From Acidobacteriota bacterium (GTDB taxonomy: Bacteria; Acidobacteriota; Vicinamibacteria; Vicinamibacterales; 2-12-FULL-66-21), in assembly GCA_013694845.1 (NCBI GenBank), contig JACDBQ010000475.1, positions 1-5,418 of the forward strand: a DNA stretch of 5,418 nt, read 5' to 3'. Positions within the stretch are counted from its first letter, which is position 1. Each line of letters opens with the position of its first letter. The translations under genes and the position numbers were made by a program. The notes beneath the pieces were generated by a model. That model saw nothing but the letters and a program-made list of their open reading frames with translations, had not been told where the DNA came from and made no database searches. This document shows, one piece after another, positions 1 through 5,418 of this stretch.

Positions 1-584
1 CCCCAAGCCAATGCAGCACCGGCAGCGCGGCACCATCCGGCCAAGTTCTCCGCCGGAATCCCCTCGTAGAACCCCGGATGCCGCCATCTCCAATAGCCAA
101 GCGGACCCGCCGCAACCGGATCCACCACCATGTCGATCGCGGTGAGCCACGCCGCCCCGGCGACAGCCTCAGCACCCCATCCCCACCGGCGCCGCCCAAG
201 CATTTGCCGCGCATAGGCGACCAGGATCATCCATGCGCAGGCGATCGCGACAGGCACACCGAGGACGAGCGGCCGCAGGGCGGCCGTATAGGTGTAGGCC
301 CCGAAGATGCACTGACAGCGCAGGCCGGCGTATTCCACGACGAACCCCGCGGCCAGGACGGCCGAGAGCCAGGCCGCGGCACGCGGAGTCGCGGTGACCA
401 GGACGAGCGCGGCCGCCAGCAGCAGGAACGCCGGCGCGATCCACTCCTCCCCTGGTCCGGGCCCGCCCCGGGAGACATACGCGATCACCCCTCCGGCCCA
501 CATCACGGCGTAGAGAACAGTCAGGGCGCCGATCGCGGCGCACCGAGCCGTCCAGCCAGGACGAGGCGTCCTCCCCCGGGTCGC
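1..584 (-). CDS. cruF: CruF-type carotenoid 1',2'-hydratase domain, partial (runs off the left edge), fused to CrtD
   Basis: Integral membrane hydratase of the CruF family (Caroten_synth, formerly DUF422). The family adds water to the psi end group of lycopene or gamma-carotene, giving a 1'-hydroxy carotenoid. Translating the minus strand leftward gives an open frame to base 1 with about five hydrophobic segments: ALTVLYAVMWAGGVIAYV, APAFLLLAAALVLVT, WLSAVLAAGFVVEYAGL, LGVPVAIACAWMILVAYA and AGAAWLTAIDMVVDP. Family landmarks are the Glu in FVVEYAGL, the FGAYTYT stretch, AIDMVVDP, GYWRW and YEGIPAENLAGW. About 180 residues of the domain are visible; the last portion lies outside the window. 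There is no stop between crtD (after its frameshifts are bridged) and this domain, only a short Arg/Pro-rich linker (GATRGRTPRPGWTARC). If it is instead a separate gene, in-frame starts are GTG at 602 (overlapping the crtD end) or ATG at 503. The second would cut into the first membrane segment, and neither has a good ribosome site. Family assignment is firm; the start is uncertain. Confidence 0.85.
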
Positions 585-2033
585 GCCGATCAGCGACGCC
601 ACGATCTCCGCCGAGAGCAGCACGGTGGGTGTGCCGCCGCAGGGTGGGTGCTTCCGCCGACGTAGAAAAGTCCCGCCAACCTGGGATCCCGGTTCGGCGG
701 CCGGAGGAAGGCGCGCTTCCACCCGTGTGAGTTGGTGCCGTAGATCGAGCCCCCCGGCATGGTGTATTGCGCGCCGATACGTGCCGGGGTCCACACGTCC
801 TCGACCACGGCATCGGACTCGATGTCCGGGAATCCGCCTCGTCCCAGTCGACTGAAGACCCGCGCTCTCGCGTCCGCGATCTGTCCGGCATCCCAGGTCT
901 GCCCTTCGTCCGCGGGCGCGTTCGCCACGATGAAGACGGTTTCTCCTTGACCCGGCACGACGGAGCGATCCGTGCGGCTCGCGACGTTGACATACACCGT
1001 CGGGTCGGTCGGGAATGTCCGCGCGTCGAACAACTCGTGGAACTCGCGCGCGGAGTCGCCGGAGAAGTAAGCGGCGTGATGCGCAACGTCGGGCAGGCTG
1101 TGCCGCAGGCCCATGAGCGAGACCATGCCGGAAAGAGAACGGTCGGCCGCCCGCGGACCTGGAGCCGTCGCCGAGCCGAGGAGCGCCGGCACGCAGGACG
1201 CGTCGCCGTTCATCACGACAACATCCGCATCGAGGTGCGCGCCGCTCGCCAGATCGACGCCGGTCGCTCGCTTTCCGTCGTGGGTGATCCGCGCGACCCG
1301 GCTGTCGGCGCGCAGACTCACGCCCGCGGCAGACATGAGCCGAACGAGACTCTCCACGATCGAGTAGAGAACGCCGCGCACGTACCAGCCGCCGAATTCG
1401 AATTCGATATACGGGATGATTGCGAGCGTCGCCGGTGCGTGATACGGGGATGAACCGACGTAGGTCGGATAGCGGTCGAACATCTGCCGGAGATAGGGAC
1501 TCTTGAAATGCCCGGCGACGGTTGCATGGTAGTTGCCCCACCCGTGCCGCAGCGGCAGGTGGCGAAGCGCGCGCGGGCTTTGCCGGTCGGGCGCCGTCAG
1601 CGGCGTACGCCTGAAGAACGTGTCCTTCAACAGCTCGAACAGACGCGCGCCCAGTTGGAGGAAGCGCCAGAAACCATCGACGTCGGCCGGTACCAAGGGG
1701 CGGACGGTCTCGAGCCATCCCGGCAAGTTACTGTCGTAATCGAACGCCGTGCCGTCTGCAAAGGTGTATCTGGTGAGCGGCCGCATCCGGACCGGTTCGA
1801 GATGGTCTTCCATTCGAGCGCCCGCAGCCGCGAACAGGTCGCGGAAGATCCACGGCATCGTGATCAGAGACGGCCCGGTATCAAAGGAAAACCTCCGGCC
1901 TTCCAGGTGTTCATCTTTCCGCCGAACCGACCGGTCTGTTCGCAGATCGTCACGGCCCATCCTGCGGAGGCGAGGCGTAGCGCCGTCGCGAGCCCTCCGA
2001 GGCCCGGCCGAACACGATCGCGCGCGCCGACAC
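585..2033 (-). pseudogene. crtD: CrtD-type 1'-hydroxycarotenoid 3',4'-desaturase, three frameshifts, fused to CruF
   Basis: FAD-dependent desaturase of the CrtI/CrtD family. CrtD introduces the 3',4' double bond into a 1'-hydroxy carotenoid, which fits its position next to cruF. The protein is spread over several frames. Frame one starts at GTG 2033 (MSARAIVFG), two bases after the cruG stop. Frame two carries GLGGLATALRLASAGWAV, EQTGRFGGKMNTW and KAGGF. Frame three carries FSFDTGPSLITMP through GLFYVGGSTHP. The last frame carries GGTPTVLLSAEIVASLIG. Each step needs one missing base restored: near 2006-2007 inside the dinucleotide-binding motif (giving GAGLGGL), at 1888-1891 in a run of T, and near 639-641 in the C-terminal glycine-rich motif (giving STHPGGGTPT). 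Restored length is about 484 residues, normal for the family. As written, the longest frame lacks the nucleotide-binding motif and ends in a nonsense tail at a TGA at 592-590. CrtI- or CrtN-like specificity cannot be excluded from sequence alone. The gene may be intact in life if the indels are sequencing errors. Confidence 0.85.
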
Positions 2034-2035
2034 GC

Positions 2036-3163
2036 TTACGCCACCTCGCCTGGCCGACGCGAGCGATACAGACGTCCCTTCCAGTCGACTCCGCGTCCGG
2101 TGCGGCAGCGCCACCACGAGGAGAGACCGATGCCGAGCAGAACGCAGGCGGCGACCGGGTGCACAAACGCCGTCCACCATGGATGCCGAAATCGAACCGC
2201 CAGGAGTCCCCTCATCGTCACAACCATGGCGGCTGAGGCCAGGACGGGCCATGACCTCGTCCACGGGAGCAGGAAGAACGGTGTGGCGAGCGCCGCATGG
2301 AACCCGAGGAACAGCCAGAAGCTCGCGGTATGCCGGAACGCCGGATAGAAGTTCTTCCGGAACCCGGCACGGATCTCCGTCAGCGATCCGTACATGCGGA
2401 CGGCGACGACCGTGCGTCCCTCGAGCGCCAGGCCACGAGCGCCGCGCCTTCGCCAGCGCTCTGCCAGGCGCTGATCTTCGAACAGCTCTCCCCGCACGGA
2501 GGCGTGACCCCGGACAGCCAGGTAGGTCTCACGCGATGCCAGGATGCACGCGCCGTGCGCGAGCCCGAGCGACGGATCCGCGCGCCGAAGAGACAGCGGG
2601 CCCGGGAAGAGCGTGAACGTCACGACGTTGAGCAGCGGCATCAGCGCCTGTTCCGTGAGAGTCTGCATGGCGAGCGCCGGCCACGCAGACAGCAGCGTGA
2701 CCTGCCGCGCGGGCTTCGAACAGCAGGCGCTCGATCGCGCCGGTCTGCAGCCTGGCGTCCGCGTCGAGAAAGAGGATCCACTCTCGCGACGCTCGCGCTG
2801 CGAGCTGGTCACACGCGAACGTCTTGCCGCACCAGCCGTCGGGAAGCGGGCTGCCGCTCAGCAACCGGACACGTGGATCGGCGATGCTGAAGTCGGCTAC
2901 GACCGCCGCCGTGTCGTCGACCGATCCGTCGTCGTAGACGAGGACCTCGCCGACGCTTGCACCTTGACTCAGCACCGCCTGGAGGCAGGCCGCGATATTG
3001 TGCGCTTCGTTTCGGGCTGGAATGAGACGGAGACCTCGCCCGGTCTGGTGAGCCGCCGGTTCCCGATCGCGGGCCACGCGACGACATTCCACGCCGCGAT
3101 GCCGAGCGCCAGGCCGGCCGGCGCGAGGAGCAACCAGTCCACCCGGTTCGGGATCATGGCCAC
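2036..3163 (-). pseudogene. cruG: CruG-type carotenoid glycosyltransferase (GT2, membrane), two compensating frameshifts
   Basis: Membrane-bound family-2 glycosyltransferase, best matched to CruG, which attaches a sugar to the hydroxyl of myxol- or oscillol-type carotenoids. With the frames joined it is about 375 residues: an N-terminal membrane segment (LLLAPAGLALGIAAWNVVAW), the GT2 start VLIPARNEAHNI, nucleotide-binding DDGS at about 78-81, GWCGKTFACDQLA, the DAD metal motif at about 134-136 (ILFLDADARL), an ED pair at about 229-230 (LFEDQRLAERW) as likely catalytic base, then RKNFYP, two or three C-terminal membrane segments and a closing WKGRLY. Frame one (3163 to about 3028) lacks one base before LIPARNE. 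The middle frame returns to the first near 2702-2716 through one extra or two missing bases. Start is GTG 3163 or ATG 3157, four to ten bases after the hydrolase stop, with no clear ribosome site, suggesting coupling. The stop is TAA at 2038-2036. Hopanoid- or sphingolipid-type GT2 enzymes look similar, but context favours CruG. Confidence 0.8.
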
Positions 3164-3167
3164 AGGC

Positions 3168-3911
3168 TCATGCTGGTGCCCGGAAGACGATCTGCGCCAG
3201 GGCGCTGGTGGCTTCTTCGATCGGCAGGTGACCGGCGCCGTCGAGCCGGAAGACCGTGGCCTGCGGCCAGATCGACAGCCACATCGGGATGGATTCCTTT
3301 ATCGCGGCGAAGGTACGTTCACCGTAGGCGATGTCGACCGGCATGCGCAGGGAAGAGAATTGCCCGAGCCCGTCGATCGCCTGGAGCATCTGCAGGTACC
3401 CCAACGACGCCTCGTGATTGATGTCCGCGAACGACTCCGTGAGGTGGGTCTCGGCGGTGCGGACACGGCGGAGCGAAGCATTCGTGATCCAGCGTCCGAC
3501 CGGATTGGCGAACGTGCAGCGGTACGCGATCCGCCCGTAGCCGGGCCTGGTGAACACCCCGAAATACCACGGGGCGTAGGCAAACGGATCGATCAAGACC
3601 ATCCGCGTCACCCGTTCCCGCATCAGGCGTGCGGCGACCACGCTCAGGATCGCACCGCTGCAGTTGCCCACGAGGGTGACGCGGTCCCCAGTCAGTTGTT
3701 CGATGGCGCCCTGTATCTCTTCCGCCACCGCGTCGGCAGACCACCTCCGTGGACGCGGCGAGCGGCCGTACCCCGGCAGATCGATCGCGTAGAGTGACGC
3801 GTCCGAGGGCACGTGAGGAGCGAACGGCGCGAACGTGAGATGACTGCCTGCCCACCCGTGCAGGCCGACGTATATCTTTGGTCCGCTGCCGTATCGGTGG
3901 ACGTGGATCAT
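3168..3911 (-). CDS. alpha/beta hydrolase with Cys nucleophile, carotenoid-operon associated
   Basis: Intact 247-residue alpha/beta-hydrolase-fold protein, probably cytoplasmic as no signal peptide or membrane segment is evident. Visible landmarks are the oxyanion-hole HGWAGS at 18-23, the strand-turn DLPGYGRSPRPR at 44-55, the nucleophile elbow GNCSG at 82-86, IDPF at 107-110, GERT at 197-200 and the catalytic His in GAGHLPIEEA (His228). At the elbow the central residue, normally Ser in GxSxG, is Cys84. At GERT, where relatives usually have GExD, the acid is replaced by Thr200, so the acid may be Asp108 or be missing. The ATG at 3911 overlaps the crtI-remnant stop as ATGA, and the next gene begins four bases after its TGA, so it is co-translated with carotenoid genes. 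A role in carotenoid ester or acyl-glycoside turnover, or as an accessory acyl-transfer protein, is possible, but nothing in the sequence fixes the substrate. Length and fold are normal for the superfamily. Confidence 0.85.
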   Translation of the reverse strand: MIHVHRYGSGPKIYVGLHGWAGSHLTFAPFAPHVPSDASLYAIDLPGYGRSPRPRRWSADAVAEEIQGAIEQLTGDRVTLVGNCSGAILSVVAARLMRERVTRMVLIDPFAYAPWYFGVFTRPGYGRIAYRCTFANPVGRWITNASLRRVRTAETHLTESFADINHEASLGYLQMLQAIDGLGQFSSLRMPVDIAYGERTFAAIKESIPMWLSIWPQATVFRLDGAGHLPIEEATSALAQIVFRAPA

Positions 3912-4504
3912 GCCAGCGCCGGCTCCGCCACGAGCTCCCCGAGCGGACTTCCCAGCTGTGAGACGATCCGTTCGGCCACCAGGCGTCCGCTCAGTACCAC
4001 CATCGGCATTCCGGTGTCGGGCGTCGTGCTGGCGCCGACATAGAACAACCCGGGCACTTCCCTGCTGTAGTTCGGCGCGCGCAACGGCCCCAGCTGGCGG
4101 ATCGTGTGTGCCGCGCCGAATGCGGAACCGTCGTACAGGCCAAAGCGTCGCTGCCAGTCGACCGGGGTGTAGACCTCCTCGCAGACGATCTGTCGCGGAT
4201 CGATCGGAGACCCGTGTGATGCCATTCGCTCCAGGACCTGGGCGCGGATCGACGCCGTGACCGTCGCCCAGTCGGCGCCGGGCATGTCACTCACGAGTGG
4301 CGCGGGCACCAGCACGAACATAGCCGAGCAGCCCGAAGGCGCGAGTGTCGGATCGGTTGCGGAGGGAATGCTCACATAGAACGCGAGCTCGCGTGGAAAG
4401 CACCGGTGGGTGAACCGCCCCTGCCGCGCGATCACCGCCTGAGCCTCGACCTTGGATCTCGTCTGTGCCGCTGGTTCGGAGTAGTCTCCATCAGCGCCCG
4501 CCAA
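3908..4504 (-). pseudogene. crtI: C-terminal remnant of phytoene desaturase CrtI
   Basis: The last 163 or so residues (about 36-198, bases 4399-3908) are the C-terminal part of a CrtI-type phytoene desaturase, the FAD enzyme that converts phytoene to lycopene. Landmarks are ELAFYVSIPSATDPTLAPSG, AMFVLVPAP, CEEVYTPVDWQRRFGLYDGS, FGAAHTIRQLGPLRAPNYS and VPGLFYVGASTTPDTGMPMV followed by LSGRLVAERI. Full-length CrtI is near 500 residues. The N-terminal GxGxxG nucleotide-binding fold and most of the substrate region are missing, so this piece cannot be a working desaturase alone. Homology stops abruptly near residue 36; the preceding residues (GDYSEPAAQTRSKVEAQ) do not resemble CrtI, and I found no CrtI motifs in the other two minus frames just upstream. 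The frame begins at TTG 4504 directly after an in-frame TGA, with GGAGG immediately before, which could allow reinitiation. It overlaps the hydrolase start by four bases. A rearrangement in the organism or a chimeric assembly join would both give this picture. Confidence 0.8.
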
Positions 4505-4730
4505 TCATCCTCCGTCCACGAGGCGCTGGAGGTACGGAAGAGTGCTCTCAACGTTGAACTCCTTGAAGCCGGTTGACCCATCGTTCGACCGGAGGGCTGT
4601 TGCGGCTTGCAGGCGCACGCGGCTCTCCGTCCGGCTATGACGCGCAGGTGCGCGCGAGGGTCTCCAGGTTTGAACCCACAAGAAAACAGCCCCGGAAATA
4701 GTTTCGTGAGTCAAAGACTATCGGCGGTTG
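4505..4730 (-). other. gap between the NTF2-like gene and the crtI remnant; no recognised gene
   Basis: From 4730 to about 4400 (including the first 105 bases of the crtI-remnant frame) I recognise nothing. The crtI-remnant frame is open leftward from 4714 with a weak start, and ends at a TGA at 4507-4505 just before the TTG at 4504. Its peptide (ending FKEFNVESTLPYLQRLVDGG) does not look like CrtI or any family I know. A second frame near 4516-4430 reads DDWRALMETTPNQRHRRDP and then stops. Both have the look of degraded coding sequence rather than a working gene. I see no convincing tRNA, terminator or promoter. Confidence 0.4.
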
Positions 4731-5183
4731 TCAGGGACGTGATTCCGACCGCTCCTCAAGGATCAGCCATCCTGCGGTCTTGATCCGGCCGATTACCAGG
4801 GTGAGTGGGCTCGTAAATTTCTTCAGCTCGGAATAGCGGGCACACTGGATCCGCACGTGTACGCCCTCGGGCTCGTACGAGCATTTCGAATAGGTGCTTC
4901 GATCGCTCCGAGACCTGGCGAGGGGCATGGCCTGCCGGATCAACGCTTTGTATTTCGGTGCCGGGAACGTCAGCTCGCGGACTTCTCCCGTCGGATACGT
5001 GCGCTTGTTCGTGATCACCGCATCGTTCGAGTAGAGATCGGCGAGCGCCGGGTCGTACGCCTGTTCCATTTCCACATAGCGCGCGAAGAGTGCCTTGGCT
5101 TCATCGATGGCGCTTTTCTCCTGGGGCGCCTCGGTCCGGGTCATGGCGACCATCAGCAGCACTGCCATCAGCTGGAAGTTCAT
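4731..5183 (-). CDS. small exported protein, probable NTF2-like (SnoaL/DUF4440-type) fold
   Basis: Protein of 150 residues starting at ATG 5183. A hydrophobic start (LMAVLLMVAM, residues 5-14) followed by TRTEA suggests a signal peptide cleaved near residue 19, although the n-region lacks a basic residue and no lipobox Cys is seen. The mature part has an N-terminal helix (EAKALFARYVEMEQAYD, 28-44), then ALADLYSNDAVITN (46-59), Tyr/Gly turns, alternating strands and a closing GWLILEERSESRP (138-150). This order of helix, DLYSxDAVI and a final Trp-containing strand is typical of NTF2-like domains. Cys101 and Cys114 could pair if the protein is exported. The frame is open upstream to 5408, but the extra 75 residues are Arg/Pro/Ser-rich, whereas ATG 5183 has a ribosome site at good spacing. 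It stops 226 bases before the crtI-remnant frame, so co-transcription with the carotenoid genes is possible but not shown. The fold call is by pattern only and the function is unknown. Confidence 0.65.
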   Translation of the reverse strand: MNFQLMAVLLMVAMTRTEAPQEKSAIDEAKALFARYVEMEQAYDPALADLYSNDAVITNKRTYPTGEVRELTFPAPKYKALIRQAMPLARSRSDRSTYSKCSYEPEGVHVRIQCARYSELKKFTSPLTLVIGRIKTAGWLILEERSESRP

Positions 5184-5191
5184 GTGCCCTA

Positions 5192-5197
5192 CCTTTC
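5192..5197 (-). promoter_or_regulatory. ribosome binding site of the NTF2-like gene
   Basis: GAAAGG on the minus strand, with an eight-base spacer to ATG 5183. It is the clearest Shine-Dalgarno sequence in the window. It decides the start of the NTF2-like gene in favour of the 150-residue form over the longer open frame. Confidence 0.6.
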
Positions 5198-5418
5198 GAG
5201 CATTTGTCAGTAGCGGGGACGGCGACTGGCGGGTATCGACGTCCCCGGGGCGAATAAGCGGCAGGATTGTGGAGCGCCGGGACGGCTCCGGCGAATTCCG
5301 ACCATTTGAGCGAATCAGAGACGTGCTGAGCTGCGAGGCCGCGACGAAGTAACCAGGGTGACCCCTTCTCGAGTGATGTCCGAGGGGCGGCGTCGGTCGC
5401 CGCCCCACGGACGAGCCC

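Noticed and set aside
169..1086. Minus-strand open frame of 305 codons across the crtD/cruF junction.
   Set aside because: It is Arg/Ser/Gly-rich with no motifs, whereas the neighbouring frames carry clear CrtD and CruF signatures over the same bases.
2544..3797. Long plus-strand open frame of 417 codons opposite cruG and the hydrolase.
   Set aside because: It is a shadow of GC-rich minus-strand genes. It has low-complexity Arg/Asp/Gly/Pro composition and crosses two real genes with recognisable motifs.
4548..4557. Ten-base palindrome TCAACGTTGA followed by GTTGAAC, resembling an integron attC R' box.
   Set aside because: No matching RYYYAAC partner box with L'/L'' spacing is present, and a palindrome this short is expected by chance.
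4660..4685. GGTTTGAACCC-like stretch resembling a tRNA T-arm.
   Set aside because: The five-base T stem does not pair on either strand, and no acceptor or anticodon arm can be built around it.
4681..4730. Possible terminator after the NTF2-like gene: ATAGT...ACTAT inverted repeat followed by a short T-rich stretch.
   Set aside because: The stem is only five A/T-rich pairs with a mismatch, and the TTTT run is separated by GGGGC, so it is not a convincing intrinsic terminator.
5184..5408. Open extension of the NTF2-like frame upstream to 5408 (75 extra residues).
   Set aside because: Its composition is Arg/Pro/Ser-rich without structure, and the ATG at 5183 has both a ribosome site and a signal-peptide-like start. 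I see no clear sigma-70 promoter in the stretch either.

Overview
This window is a GC-rich bacterial segment in which every gene I can support lies on the minus strand. It holds part of a carotenoid pathway of the acyclic or monocyclic hydroxylated, glycosylated type. CruF hydrates the C-1',2' bond, CrtD desaturates at C-3',4', and a CruG-type glycosyltransferase adds a sugar. Beside them are a remnant of phytoene desaturase CrtI and an alpha/beta hydrolase. This gene set occurs in Gemmatimonadota, Rhodothermota, cyanobacteria, Deinococcota and some Chloroflexota. Gemmatimonadota or a similar GC-rich soil lineage is my best guess, with low confidence, because no rRNA or other marker is present.

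Layout in the direction of transcription (right to left). 5418-5184: upstream region with no recognised gene. 5183-4731: small exported protein of probable NTF2-like fold. 4730-4400: about 330 bases with no recognised gene. 4504-3908: C-terminal part of CrtI, with its FAD-binding N-terminal two-thirds absent. 3911-3168: alpha/beta hydrolase with a Cys at the nucleophile position, overlapping crtI by ATGA. 3163-2036: cruG-type membrane glycosyltransferase, interrupted by two compensating frameshifts. 2033 to about 585: crtD, interrupted by three single-base frameshifts. 584 to the left edge: cruF, cut by the window.

From the crtI remnant to cruF the spacing is -4, +4 and +2 bases, so this is almost certainly one translationally coupled operon. 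In the expected chemistry CrtI supplies the lycopene-type backbone, CruF adds the 1'-hydroxyl, CrtD extends the conjugation and CruG glycosylates the end group. The hydrolase has no established place in this scheme.

Three points stand out. When the crtD frameshifts are bridged, crtD runs without any stop into cruF, implying a single CrtD-CruF fusion polypeptide. The five indels disrupt codons in otherwise well-preserved proteins, so either the sequence carries base-calling errors or the operon has only recently begun to decay. The crtI N-terminus has been replaced by unrelated sequence.
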